Assembly (NCBI RefSeq): GCF_003194385.1
Contig: NZ_LAPT01000067.1
Span: 1 to 64,000, forward strand
Reading direction: 5' to 3'
DNA: 64,000 nucleotides
DNA from: Pokkaliibacter plantistimulans
GTDB lineage: Bacteria > Pseudomonadota > Gammaproteobacteria > Pseudomonadales > Balneatricaceae
Every line of letters begins with the position of its first letter. Position 1 is the stretch's first letter. The notes below the pieces were generated by a model. That model made no database searches and was not told the origin of the DNA. It was given only the letters and a program-made list of their open reading frames with translations. The translations under genes and the position numbers were made by a program. Positions 8,879 to 17,468 of the stretch are shown piece by piece.

Positions 8879-10006
8879 GTGCGCTCACGTTTCCCCGTTT
8901 TGCTGACCATTCTCGGTCTGTTGCACCTTTATCTGGGCTGGCGTCTGTGTGACGGCCTGCAGCTGGGCGCGTCCGGCTCGCTGCTGGTGGGGCTGGCGTT
9001 ACTGGCCTCCTGGGTGCTGATGCCACTCAGTGTGTTTGTGCGTGGCCTGCCTCCGCAGTGGTCGGACCGCATTGCCTGGGCAGGTTATGTGTTTATGGGC
9101 CTGTTCTCCTCGCTGATGATTCTGACCCTGCTGCGTGATCTGCTGCTGGGCGCCATGGCGCTGCTGTCGACGGTGACGCCGTCCTTCAGCTTTGCCTCGG
9201 CACTGACGGTCGTGGTGCTGGCGGCGTTGGTGACACTGGTGGGCTTTATCAACGCCCGGCGGCTGGCACAGGTGGTGAGGGTGGATGTGCCGCTGGCCGA
9301 TCTGCCTGCTGAGCTGGAAGGCTTCACCATCGCCCAGATCAGCGATATCCATGTCGGGCCGACCATCAAGAAGGCCTATCTGCAGGCCATCGTCGAGCGG
9401 GTCAACAGTCTGGAGGCCGATCTGGTCGCGGTGACCGGGGATATCGTCGATGGCAGCGTCGCCCATCTGGCCGGGCATACGGCACCGCTGGCCGGTTTAC
9501 GTGGCCGTCACGGGGTTTATCTGGTGACCGGTAACCACGAATACTACTCCGGCGCGCCGGCCTGGGTGGAGGAGTTCCGCCGTCTCGGCCTGAAGGTGCT
9601 GCTGAATGAACACGAGGTGCTGGACCATCAGGGCGCCAGTCTGCTGGTGGCCGGGGTGACGGATTACAGTGCCGGGCACTTTGATCAGGCTCACAGCAGT
9701 GACCCGCACCGGGCAGTGGCCGGAGCGCCGGACCATGCCACTACGCGGGTATTGCTGGCCCATCAGCCGCGCACGGCGACGGCCGCGGCCGAAGCGGGCT
9801 TTGATCTGCAGCTGTCCGGCCATACCCACGGTGGGCAGTTCTGGCCGTGGAACCTGTTTGTGCCCATGCAGCAGCCCTTTGTGGCCGGTCTGAACCGCTG
9901 GCAGGATCTGTGGGTCTACACCAGTCGCGGCACCGGTTACTGGGGGCCACCCAAACGCTTTGGTGCGCCCTCTGAAATCACCCTGATCCGCTTAACCCGC
10001 CGTTGA
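8879..10006 (+). CDS. Membrane-anchored metallophosphoesterase (YkuE/YaeI-like)
   Basis: A 375-residue protein. The N-terminal third holds about four membrane helices (residues 5-125). A calcineurin-like phosphoesterase domain then spans about 145-370, with metal-binding motifs in order: QISDIHVGP, TGDIVDG, GNHEYYSG, LAHQPR and SGHTHGGQFWP. Related YkuE/YaeI proteins hydrolyse UDP-diacylglucosamine-like or other phosphodiester substrates at the membrane; the substrate here is not fixed. The start is a GTG at 8879 preceded by GAGGG. Confidence 0.9.
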   Translation: MRSRFPVLLTILGLLHLYLGWRLCDGLQLGASGSLLVGLALLASWVLMPLSVFVRGLPPQWSDRIAWAGYVFMGLFSSLMILTLLRDLLLGAMALLSTVTPSFSFASALTVVVLAALVTLVGFINARRLAQVVRVDVPLADLPAELEGFTIAQISDIHVGPTIKKAYLQAIVERVNSLEADLVAVTGDIVDGSVAHLAGHTAPLAGLRGRHGVYLVTGNHEYYSGAPAWVEEFRRLGLKVLLNEHEVLDHQGASLLVAGVTDYSAGHFDQAHSSDPHRAVAGAPDHATTRVLLAHQPRTATAAAEAGFDLQLSGHTHGGQFWPWNLFVPMQQPFVAGLNRWQDLWVYTSRGTGYWGPPKRFGAPSEITLIRLTRR

Positions 10007-10339
10007 TTCATCTCGGGCCTGGCATAGCGGGTCAGGTGAGCGTGCGTAAGTGCTCTGGTTGTTGGGGCTTCGGTGAAAAGCTCCTTTACCCCCCTACCTG
10101 AATGCTTTAAGTTAACCGCCGCAATATAAGGGTACGCTCCGGGAAATCAGTAGCACCGACATAATGATGACCGTGACCCCCACCGACGATGACAACAACG
10201 TCATGGCGCGGTTGGTGTACGGGGACAGCGGCCTCAAAGGCCAGCAGATGTCATCAGGCCCCATGGCTGCCTGATGATGCTGAACGAGAAGGCGCCTACG
10301 GGAGCCTTTTCACTTTCGCCTGAACCCTCTTTCGCATAA
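10007..10339. other. Non-coding stretch before the TctA remnant
   Basis: About 330 bp without a credible gene. It holds an imperfect AAGGC...GCCTT hairpin near 10290-10312 followed by TTTTC. The TctA remnant starts in frame directly after a stop at 10337, so a deletion junction probably lies around 10340-10355. Confidence 0.4.
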
Positions 10340-11116
10340 GGACATCCCCATTTCAGGGGGCGGCTCGGTAACCTGCTGCGTTCCTCCTTTATCGGTACCT
10401 TTATTGGCCTGCTGCCCGGTATCGGTGGCAGCGCCGCATCGGTGCTGGCCTATACCCAGCAGAAAAACCTGTCGAAGCATCCTGAGCAGATGGGCAAGGG
10501 TGCGGTGGAAGGTCTGGTGGCGTCAGCGTCAGCCAACAATGGCCTGACCGGCGGTGCGCTGATTCCGCTGCTGGCGCTGGGGATTCCCGGTGACAGCACC
10601 ACCGCGGTGCTGATCGGTGCCTTTCCCCTGCAGGGCATTCAGGTTGGTCCGCTGTTTATCCAGGACAACATGAACACCTGGAACGCTATGATCATCGCGT
10701 TGTTCTTCGCCAACTTCGTCATGTACTTCTTCATGTTCTACGCCATCTGCTATATCGCCAAGGTGGCGTTGGTGCCCAAGTACTACCTGTTCCCCATCAT
10801 CATCGTCATGTGTGTGGTCGGCGCCTACGCCATTATGTTCGATGTCTGGACCCTGCTGATCTTCGGACTGCTGGGCTATCTCGGCAGCAAGGTAGGGCTG
10901 GAAGTGGCGCCCTTCGTCATCGGCTTCATCCTGGGCGCATCGGCGGAAGCGTACTTCGTCAAGAGTCTGGAATCCTTCGGCAACCTCAGCATCTTCTTCA
11001 CCAACAGCCCGATTGCTGTGTTCATCTGGGTGCTGATGCTGGCCTCCGTTGGATTCTCCATCAAAAGCTGCAGCCGACCCGGCTGCTGCGATCTGACGAC
11101 GGTGCCCAGCCACTGA
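10340..11116 (+). pseudogene. TctA-type tripartite tricarboxylate transporter permease, C-terminal fragment
   Basis: From 10340 the frame encodes the C-terminal half of a TctA permease: IGTFIGLLPGIGGSAASV, the TctA signature region ALGIPGDSTTAVLIGAF, then several membrane helices. The family is usually about 500 residues; here only about 250 remain and the N-terminal half is missing. The end is also abnormal: after VLMLASVGFSI the frame continues into KSCSRPGCCDLTTVPSH, which belongs to another gene read out of frame. No TctB or TctC partner is present. Confidence 0.85.
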
Positions 11117-11265
11117 AAGTGGTGGACCCGGCAGCGCTGGAGCATACCGCCATCCTCGATGCCATCCGTGCCAGAGATACCGAAGGTGCCCGCAAGGCAA
11201 TGCACAGTCACCTCTACCGCGCCTATCGCCTCTACGAACAGTATCGCTGCAGCCAGCAAGGCTGA
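11075..11265 (+). pseudogene. FadR/GntR-type regulator, C-terminal FCD fragment
   Basis: In the frame ending at 11265 the text KVVDPAALEHTAILDAI followed by RARDTEGARKAMHSHLYRAY matches the last helices of FCD-domain GntR regulators (H-AI-DAI-ARD-GAR-AM-HL). No HTH or start is present. It is fused directly behind the TctA fragment in another frame, so the deletion joining them lies near 11070-11110. Confidence 0.75.
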
Positions 11266-11358
11266 GCGGTACAGGCTCAGAAACTGAACAGGTTCCTGCG
11301 CGGTGAATTTACCGCTGCACAGATAGCTTTTTACAACGTCTGAAATACTGCTGGCGAT

Positions 11359-11661
11359 GCCGGTCGGGTGCACTCCGACCGGCCTCACGCAGCGGCACTG
11401 GCACGCCCAGTCAAGCGCAAGGCCGGTCGCATTCTCTGCAATGGCTATCCGACCGGTGTTGAAGTCTGTCATGCCATGGTGCACGGCGGGCCATTCCCAG
11501 CCACGTCTGACAGTCGCACGACTTCCGTGGGCAGTGCCGCCATCCTGCGCTTGCTGCGCCCGGTCTGTTATCAGGATCTGCCACAGGGTCTGCTGCCCGA
11601 AGCGCTGCAGGACGGCAATCCGCTGGCGCTGCGCCGGCTGCTGGACGGCGTCAGCAGCTGA
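11359..11661 (+). pseudogene. 2,5-dioxovalerate (ketoglutarate semialdehyde) dehydrogenase, C-terminal fragment
   Basis: The last about 95 codons of an NADP-dependent alpha-ketoglutaric semialdehyde dehydrogenase: [39 protein letters not shown] and [20 protein letters not shown] are diagnostic of this aldehyde dehydrogenase subgroup. The remaining approximately 430 residues, including the catalytic cysteine, are absent. This enzyme ends the non-phosphorylating glucarate/galactarate or pentose pathways. With the TctA and FCD fragments it indicates a deleted sugar-acid locus. Confidence 0.85.
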
Positions 11662-11805
11662 TTCAGCTGCCGGTTGCGGTGCTCCTGCGTGGGGGCGCCG
11701 CTGCGATCTGGCCGGCCACCTGTCCCATGGAACAGCTTGTTGGGCGGTGGCGGGAGGCTTAAGGTGTGCGCGGTCAGAGTAGTTCTGATCCTCACATCTA
11801 GCAGT

Positions 11806-11835
11806 TGTACTCGGTCCGGGACCGAGTACTTTTTT
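11806..11835 (+). terminator. Intrinsic terminator
   Basis: Perfect 11-bp stem GTACTCGGTCC with its complement and essentially no spacer, followed by six T residues. It ends the plus-strand unit now reduced to the dehydrogenase fragment. Confidence 0.85.
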
Positions 11836-11903
11836 CCGGCGGTTAGCCGCCCCTTATTCCTGAATACTTACCCTTCGTTCCTTTCTTGCCTGTCTGCTGC
11901 CTG

Positions 11904-12740
11904 TCAGGGCTGGAACTGACCGATAAAAATGGTCGGGTCTACCCGTGTGCCGTTGAGGCTGACGTTCCAGTGCAGATGCGGTCCGGTCGCCCGGCCAGTC
12001 TGGCCCACATTGCCTATCACCGCGTGACGCTTCAGTTCGTCACCGACTCTGACCTTGATCTGCGACATATGGCAGAACATGGAGATCAGCCCCTGACCGT
12101 GATCGACAAACACGGTTTGACCATTGAAGAAGTAATCCCCCACCAGAATGACGCGCCCGGCTGCCGGGGTCTGGATCGGCGTGCCTGCAGCGGCGGCGAA
12201 GTCGAGGCCGGAATGCGGGGCGCGTTCTTCCTTGTTGAAGAAGCGACGCAGGCCGAAGGGGCTGGACAGCGGCGCGGTGACGGGCCGGTCGAACAGCAGA
12301 TTGCTGGGCTGGCGCAGGGTGAAGGTGGCGTAGGCGGCATTCTGCTCGGCCAGTTCGCGATCAATGCGCTTGAGATCTTCCGCCAGCGGGTTGACCTGAC
12401 GTTTGTTTTTCAGGGTGATGTGCTGTTCGCGGTACTGACGGGTACCGACGTCGAAGCGGGCCTCACGGCTGCCGAAAGCATCACGGACTTTCAGGGTCTG
12501 GCTGCCCTGGGCGGTTTTCAGTGGAATCCCCACGATGGCGATCCAGTGCTGCTTGTTTTCACGCACGACCAGCACCGGCTTGTCCTGATAGAACGCCTGT
12601 GGGGCGGCATCGTTGTCGCCCAGATCGACCACCGCCACGCCACCGGGCACGGGATGATTCAGCAGGTTGGTGATAAATCCGGCGCCATGAGCGGAGAAGC
12701 TCAGGGCAAAACACAGCAGCAGGAACAGCGGGCGTAACAT
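11904..12740 (-). CDS. Secreted M23-family metallopeptidase
   Basis: A 278-residue protein with an N-terminal signal peptide (LRPLFLLLCFALSFSAHGAG). An N-terminal beta-rich domain (about 25-130) precedes a LytM/M23 domain (about 155-275). The zinc motifs are HSGLDFAAAAGTP (HxxxD) and GPHLHWNV (HxH). Family members cut peptidoglycan cross-bridges or activate amidases in the periplasm; all visible zinc ligands are present, so activity is expected. Start chosen at the ATG at 12740 because the signal peptide begins there. Confidence 0.9.
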   Translation of the reverse strand: MLRPLFLLLCFALSFSAHGAGFITNLLNHPVPGGVAVVDLGDNDAAPQAFYQDKPVLVVRENKQHWIAIVGIPLKTAQGSQTLKVRDAFGSREARFDVGTRQYREQHITLKNKRQVNPLAEDLKRIDRELAEQNAAYATFTLRQPSNLLFDRPVTAPLSSPFGLRRFFNKEERAPHSGLDFAAAAGTPIQTPAAGRVILVGDYFFNGQTVFVDHGQGLISMFCHMSQIKVRVGDELKRHAVIGNVGQTGRATGPHLHWNVSLNGTRVDPTIFIGQFQP

Positions 12741-12864
12741 GGGAGAGGTCCTCGGCAGACAATCCGACGGGCGGTTGCCTGCGAGGATACTCAATGCATC
12801 CGGGCCTGTTAACGCTGGCGGAGGCACGCAGGGCGGGTCAGTCGCTTCAGTGTGTTACCACGGC

Positions 12865-12902
12865 CTGACCGTTATCTGACCGTTATCTGACCGTTATCTG
12901 AC
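12865..12902. repeat. 11-bp tandem repeat
   Basis: CTGACCGTTAT is repeated three times, plus a partial fourth unit CTGAC, just downstream of the TPR gene stop and upstream of the M23 gene. It has no evident hairpin potential. Confidence 0.8.
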
Positions 12903-12919
12903 AGAGCGCTGCAGCGGGG

Positions 12920-13567
12920 TTACTGGCCGAGCTTTTTCAGCTTGTCGGCAATTTCCTGACGGCGGCCCTGATCAGCAAGCTCACGGCCGGGGCGATCCGG
13001 TGCTTTCAGCGCCTTTTCAAAGTACTTGCGAGCTTCTTCTTTCTTGCCCTGATCCAGCATGTAGTCGGCATAGAAGTAGTTGGGGTCGATGCCGCTCGGG
13101 TTGCGTTTCAGTGCTTCCTGCAGGTAGACCGCCGCCTTCTTGCTGTTGCCAAAACCGATGGGCCAGCCGGGCACCTGATAGTAGAGGCTGCCGAGGGTGG
13201 TGAAGGCGGAGCCGTCCAGGGTGTCAGGATCATGAGCGATCACATCCTCCAGAATGGCTTTGGCATCCTTGACCAGACCCAGAGCGCCGAGACCGCCTTT
13301 GGCGCCGGCATAGGTCGACAGGGAAATGGCTTCCCATACCTTGATTTCAGCGCTGTCAGGATACTGACCGGCAAACTGTCTGGCTTCGTCACTGACTTTG
13401 GCCAGCGCGCTCTCGCGGTCTTTACCCTGATGCTGGTAGTTGGCCATTGCCCAGTCCTGCTGCAGGGTATGCAGGGCGGTATCGGCAGGGGCGTCGGCCA
13501 GTGCCAGACCGCTGCCCAGCAGGGTGCTGAGGACCAGAGCCTTGAGCAGAGTGGGGGCAGTTTTCAT
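12920..13567 (-). CDS. Periplasmic tetratricopeptide-repeat protein
   Basis: A 215-residue protein with a signal peptide (KTAPTLLKALVLSTLLGSGLALA). The mature part is helical and TPR-like: AKAILEDVIAHDPDTLDGSAF, KAAVYLQEALKRNPSGIDPNYFYADYML and EEARKYFEKALKAP show the repeat periodicity. It resembles small proteins of the TatT/TRAP-associated TPR group, but no TRAP transporter is nearby. The ATG at 13567 is preceded by GGAG. It starts 52 bp after the SDR stop and could be cotranscribed with the hemolysin-ligase operon. Confidence 0.75.
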   Translation of the reverse strand: MKTAPTLLKALVLSTLLGSGLALADAPADTALHTLQQDWAMANYQHQGKDRESALAKVSDEARQFAGQYPDSAEIKVWEAISLSTYAGAKGGLGALGLVKDAKAILEDVIAHDPDTLDGSAFTTLGSLYYQVPGWPIGFGNSKKAAVYLQEALKRNPSGIDPNYFYADYMLDQGKKEEARKYFEKALKAPDRPGRELADQGRRQEIADKLKKLGQ

Positions 13568-13619
13568 AGGGAGTGTCTCCACGCGTAAAGCGGTTATTGT
13601 AATGAGGTTCGGTGTCATC

Positions 13620-14429
13620 TCAGCGTGACTGGCGGCTGGCCAGCTGGCGGATGGTGGCCAGCTGCTTGTGCAGGGCATTGCCAACCACCGCAGGCAGAAT
13701 GCTGTTGATGCGGGCGAACCATTTTTCCGGCGAGCCGAGCAGCACTTCGCTGCGCTGGCTGTTGACGGCCGCGATCACCTGTTCAGCCACCCACTGCGGG
13801 CTGTCCATCTGGCTGCCGGTTTCCTGCAGCAGGGCCACCGCGTTGGGGTTGTTCAGCGGGGTATCAATGGCACGCGGGCCGACATAGAGCACGCGGGCGC
13901 CGCTGCCGCGCAGTTCGCGTCCCAGTGCCTGAGAGAAACCGCGCAGGCCGAACTTGCTGGTGCAATAGGTGACATAACCGGGGTGGCCGATGCTGCCGAA
14001 GATGGAGCCGATATTGACGATCAGACCGTCGGGGTGCGCCAGATGCTCCAGCAGGGCACGACTGAGCAGCATGGGGCTGAGCAGGTTGAGCTGGACGATG
14101 GCCTGAATTTCACTGGCGCTCTGTTCCTGATACAGGGCAAGGCTGCCCATCCCGGCGTTATTGATCAGGATGTCCAGCGCTTCATTGTCCAGTTGCTGCT
14201 GCAACCAGGCAGGGGTGGCCGGATCGGCCAGATCGCAGGCCAGCGCGGTGAAGCGCTGCCGGGGGTACTGCTGGCGCAGCTGTTCGGCCAGCGCATCGAG
14301 TCTGGCCTGATCGCGGGCGCACAGCCACACATCACAGCCTGCCGCTGCCAGCTGGTGGGCCAGTGCCTGACCGAGGCCACCACTGGCGCCGGTGAGCAGC
14401 ACATGTTTGTCAGCCAGAGAGTAACTCAT
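13620..14429 (-). CDS. Short-chain dehydrogenase/reductase (operon gene 4)
   Basis: A 269-residue classical SDR. It has the nucleotide-binding motif TGASGGLG (about residues 13-20), NNAGMG, a catalytic serine in NIGSIFGS and the YxxxK pair in YVTYCTSKFGLRG. It reduces or oxidises a carbonyl/hydroxyl using NAD(P)H; the substrate is unknown. It starts 11 bp after the diiron-enzyme gene, with AAGGAC as ribosome binding site, so it is the fourth gene of the thermostable hemolysin, AMP-ligase and diiron-enzyme operon and probably acts on that pathway's intermediate. Confidence 0.9.
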   Translation of the reverse strand: MSYSLADKHVLLTGASGGLGQALAHQLAAAGCDVWLCARDQARLDALAEQLRQQYPRQRFTALACDLADPATPAWLQQQLDNEALDILINNAGMGSLALYQEQSASEIQAIVQLNLLSPMLLSRALLEHLAHPDGLIVNIGSIFGSIGHPGYVTYCTSKFGLRGFSQALGRELRGSGARVLYVGPRAIDTPLNNPNAVALLQETGSQMDSPQWVAEQVIAAVNSQRSEVLLGSPEKWFARINSILPAVVGNALHKQLATIRQLASRQSR

Positions 14430-14440
14430 TGCACTTGTCC

Positions 14441-15121
14441 TTAATGAGCATGGGTGGGCAGCGGCAGTGAGCGCAGCATGTCACCGTAAAGACGGAAAAC
14501 CATATTGGCGGCCTTGATGATCGCCTGCTGATCGGCGGCATCATCAATGCCATCCATCAGCTTCTGAAAAAACTGGTAGTGCTCCTGATCCAGCGCGCCA
14601 TGGCTGCTGAGATAGGAGGTGGCTGCCGCCGGCAGCTGCAGATGCGCCCTGACCAGCTCGGCCATGCTGCTGCCCAGCTGTACGCTGGTACCTTCCAGCA
14701 CATGCACCATGCCAAACAGCGCCAGCGGGTTATGACGCTGAATCTGGTCGTAGAGATAGGCCACCATCAGCTCAATGCTGATGCAGGGTGGCTCGATGGT
14801 GTCGGCAGTGGCGTTTTGCGGCTGACCCTGACTGGCGTGCACGGCGGAGATGTCGCTGAGAATCCACTCCTCGTGGCCGATTTCCTCGTCAATGTATTCA
14901 GCGATAGCCTTGCGCAGCTGCCCCGCCTGCATCGGCAGGGCGGCGCCGCAGGCCATCAGCAGCGGTGCGGTGTGGCGCACGTGATGGAAGGCCTGGGTCA
15001 GGAACGCCAGATAAGTGGCGTGGTCAACCTGCCCCTGCTGGGCGGCCGCAATGACGGGGGCCGTCAGCAGATACTGTCTGCCTGCGGCGGTTTGCTGTAC
15101 CAGATGCTGGTAGAAGCTCAT
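14441..15121 (-). CDS. Haem-oxygenase-like iron-containing redox enzyme (TenA-like; operon gene 3)
   Basis: A 226-residue all-helical protein of the TenA/haem-oxygenase-like fold. Candidate diiron ligands are visible: E80xxH83 in EEIGHEEW, E143 in HVLEGTS and D178xxH181 in ALDQEHYQFF, with H47/H48 in the first helices. This spacing fits the haem-oxygenase-like diiron oxidase/oxygenase group (UndA, SznF and CADD are characterised examples), which activates O2 on fatty-acid or amino-acid substrates. It is not thiaminase TenA, because no thiamine genes are near. Its position after an acyl-adenylating enzyme suggests a fatty-acyl substrate, which is inference. Confidence 0.8.
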   Translation of the reverse strand: MSFYQHLVQQTAAGRQYLLTAPVIAAAQQGQVDHATYLAFLTQAFHHVRHTAPLLMACGAALPMQAGQLRKAIAEYIDEEIGHEEWILSDISAVHASQGQPQNATADTIEPPCISIELMVAYLYDQIQRHNPLALFGMVHVLEGTSVQLGSSMAELVRAHLQLPAAATSYLSSHGALDQEHYQFFQKLMDGIDDAADQQAIIKAANMVFRLYGDMLRSLPLPTHAH

Positions 15122-15181
15122 GGAGTCATCCTCAGGTAAGAACGTGCTGACGAGAGCACAAGCACGTGCCGAAACAATGGG

Positions 15182-16714
15182 TTAATGCGTCACAGCGGAA
15201 GTTTCTGACGCGCTGAACTGCTCATAGAGCGCGTCAATCTCGGCGGCAAAGTGAGCGCCGATCAGCTGGCGCCGTGGCCGACCATTGGCCGTCAGCAGGC
15301 CGTTGTCACTGCTGAGCGGCTGCTCCAGCGCCAGCCAGGCGTGGATACGGGCGTAGTCCGGCAGGCGCTGATTGACGGCTGCCAGCTGGGCATCCACCTG
15401 CTGGCGGGTGCCGCGTGGTGTGATCAGCGCGACATTGAACGGGCGCCCATCACCCATCAGCACCAGCTGGGCAATGGCCGGGGCCGTCTGCGCTTCGGCT
15501 TCGATCCATTCCGGTGAAAAGTTGCGGCCAAAGCTGTTGATAAAGACGTGCTTGCAGCGGCCGGAAATGGTCAGGTAACCCTCCTCATCCAGCTGACCCA
15601 GATCGCCGGTGGCTAACCAGCCGTCATCGCTGGTCCCGGCACTGGCAGTGTGGTCCGCCGTGGTTGCGTTTTGATGATCAGCCCGGTTGTCGTGCAGATA
15701 ACCGGGGAAACGCTGGCCTTTGACCAGCACTTCGCCCTGCTCGCTGATTCGCACCTGCAGATGGCCGAGTGGCTTACCCACTGTGCCGATCTTTTCCGCG
15801 CCGGGCAGATTGAGCGCCACCACCGAGGCGCATTCCGACAGGCCATAGCCTTCAAATACCGGCAGACCCAGGGTACGCGCCTGTTGCAGCAGCAGCGGGG
15901 CGACCTTGCCACCGCCCACCGGCATGAAACGCACGCTGGCAGGCAGCTGCTGCCCGGCGGCCAGCAGGCCCAGTGCCAGTTGCAGCATCTGCGGCAGTAA
16001 CAGCAGGCTGTCGGGCTGATAGCGATGCAGGGCGGTCAGCCACAGGTCGGGCTGCAGACCGCTGGAGCCGGTAAATCCCAGCTGCTGGCAGGGCACCAGA
16101 GTCAGTCTGGCGCCAAGATAAAGGGGCAGATCGACCCCGGCGATATTTTCCAGCAATACCGCCAGCGGCAGCTGACACAGATGATGCTGCAGTTGCAGCG
16201 GGCGTACGGCATCGGCCAGCGCCAACACCACGGCATCAAGCAGGCTGTCGGTCAGGCACACGCCTTTGGGGTTGCCGGTGGTGCCGGAGGTGTAGGTGAT
16301 CTTGACCGTACCGGCAGGCAGCCGGGCCGGAGTGGCCGGTGCCAGCTTCCATGCCTGCAGTTGTTGCAGCGGGCAGGTGATGGCTTCGGCAGGCATTAAC
16401 GGCTGCGGGCTGAGCAGCAGATCGGCGCCGCTGTCGTGCAGCACATGCAGCAGCTGACGCGGTGAAAAGAACGGCGGCAGTGGGATCAGCACCACCCCGG
16501 CCAGACGGCAGGCGAGGTCGACCACCACCCATTCCGGCCGGTTGTCGGCCAGCAGGGCAAGGCGCTGGACCGACTGCTGACGCAGCCAGTCGGCGCAGGA
16601 CTGCACCTGTCTGGCCAGTTCGGCGCGGGTCAGTTGCCCACCGGGGCTGTCGATGCAGATCTGGTCGGCGTGTTCCTGATTGCTGTACAGCAGGTGGCGG
16701 AGCACCAGACTCAT
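15182..16714 (-). CDS. AMP-forming acyl-CoA synthetase/ligase-like protein (operon gene 2)
   Basis: A 510-residue member of the ANL superfamily. It has the P-loop TYTSGTTGNPKGV (about residues 137-149), GYGLSECASVV, and the hinge region WLATGDLGQLDEEGYLTISGR followed by KHVFINSFGRNFSPEWIE. It probably adenylates a fatty acid and passes it to CoA or another acceptor. It is shorter than FadD. The C-terminal A10 motif reads TANGRPRRQ near residue 479, with arginine where the catalytic lysine is usual; this may change or abolish the adenylation half-reaction, or shift the acceptor. Sits 61 bp after the hemolysin-family gene and 60 bp before the diiron-enzyme gene. Confidence 0.88.
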   Translation of the reverse strand: MSLVLRHLLYSNQEHADQICIDSPGGQLTRAELARQVQSCADWLRQQSVQRLALLADNRPEWVVVDLACRLAGVVLIPLPPFFSPRQLLHVLHDSGADLLLSPQPLMPAEAITCPLQQLQAWKLAPATPARLPAGTVKITYTSGTTGNPKGVCLTDSLLDAVVLALADAVRPLQLQHHLCQLPLAVLLENIAGVDLPLYLGARLTLVPCQQLGFTGSSGLQPDLWLTALHRYQPDSLLLLPQMLQLALGLLAAGQQLPASVRFMPVGGGKVAPLLLQQARTLGLPVFEGYGLSECASVVALNLPGAEKIGTVGKPLGHLQVRISEQGEVLVKGQRFPGYLHDNRADHQNATTADHTASAGTSDDGWLATGDLGQLDEEGYLTISGRCKHVFINSFGRNFSPEWIEAEAQTAPAIAQLVLMGDGRPFNVALITPRGTRQQVDAQLAAVNQRLPDYARIHAWLALEQPLSSDNGLLTANGRPRRQLIGAHFAAEIDALYEQFSASETSAVTH

Positions 16715-16775
16715 AGCAGTTCTCCGGGCTGAGAGGCGGAGGAATAAAAGAAGTCAGTGAGACATGGCATGGCGG

Positions 16776-17423
16776 TCAGCCTTCCATCGGCAGCGCTATG
16801 CCGCCACAGCGTTGTGGCCAGGGCAGATCGAGCAGCTGGCGCGATAGCAGGGGCGACTGGCTGAGGCTGTCGTAACCGAGGTTGATGGAACCGGCCATGA
16901 CCTGCGGACGGTTGTCGTAATAGCTGCCCCAGTCGTGGCGCGCATGGCCCAGACGCTCAGGGTCGGCCTCTGCCAGACGCAGTGGCGACAGGCCCAGACG
17001 GCGAAAACCGTTGTACAGCTGCGGGGTGCCGGTGAACACCACGTAGCGCCAGCCCAGATGGTGCAGCTGACGGGTAATCAGCAGGATCAGCCAGCGGCCA
17101 CCACCGGCCACCAGCGTGGCCAGATTGCCGACTTCCACTACATCCTCGCGCCGCACGGGCTGTTGCAGTGCCGCCGACAAAGCCTGTTCGATGGGCTCAT
17201 CCAGATACTGTTCAAGAAACAGCGGCTGGCGCCCCGCCCCGTGAATGCCGACTGCCGCCTGCAGCTGGCCGTCGATATGCAGACCAAACAGCACAGGCAG
17301 GAAGTGACGGACAGTGGCGCGATGCTCATCGCGGTAACGGCGGGCAATAAAGTCCTGCAGCAAGGGGTAGCCGCAGTCGCCCGAGTGGCACTCATCAATA
17401 CGCAGGGTGGAAGGGATCGCCAT
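16776..17423 (-). CDS. Thermostable-hemolysin family protein (operon gene 1)
   Basis: A 215-residue protein of the family named after the Vibrio thermostable hemolysin delta-VPH. Recognisable segments are YPLLQDFIARRYRDEHRATV, VGIHGAGRQPLFLEQYLDEP, VVEVGNLATLVAGGGRW and YVVFTGTPQLYNGFRRLGL. The alternating pattern resembles a GNAT or homoserine-lactone-synthase-like acyltransferase fold, so an acyl-transfer role is more plausible than a pore-forming one; no signal peptide is visible. First gene of a four-gene operon; GGAGG precedes the ATG. A CTTAAG-N5-CTTAAG box lies 46 bp upstream. Confidence 0.85.
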   Translation of the reverse strand: MAIPSTLRIDECHSGDCGYPLLQDFIARRYRDEHRATVRHFLPVLFGLHIDGQLQAAVGIHGAGRQPLFLEQYLDEPIEQALSAALQQPVRREDVVEVGNLATLVAGGGRWLILLITRQLHHLGWRYVVFTGTPQLYNGFRRLGLSPLRLAEADPERLGHARHDWGSYYDNRPQVMAGSINLGYDSLSQSPLLSRQLLDLPWPQRCGGIALPMEG

Positions 17424-17468
17424 ATTGCAGGCCTCCAGACTGAATTGCAGTCAGGCTAGGCAGGCAAC

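Noticed and set aside
7735-8910. 391-codon open frame opposite the LysR gene
   Set aside because: Antisense shadow; the LysR frame has a clear HTH and effector domain.
14441-15121. Thiaminase II (TenA) for thiamine salvage
   Set aside because: The context has no thiamine genes, and the carboxylate/histidine ligand pattern fits diiron members of the fold better.
16776-17423. A true pore-forming hemolysin toxin
   Set aside because: No signal peptide or amphipathic pore segment; the sequence pattern and operon partners point to an acyltransferase-like enzyme.
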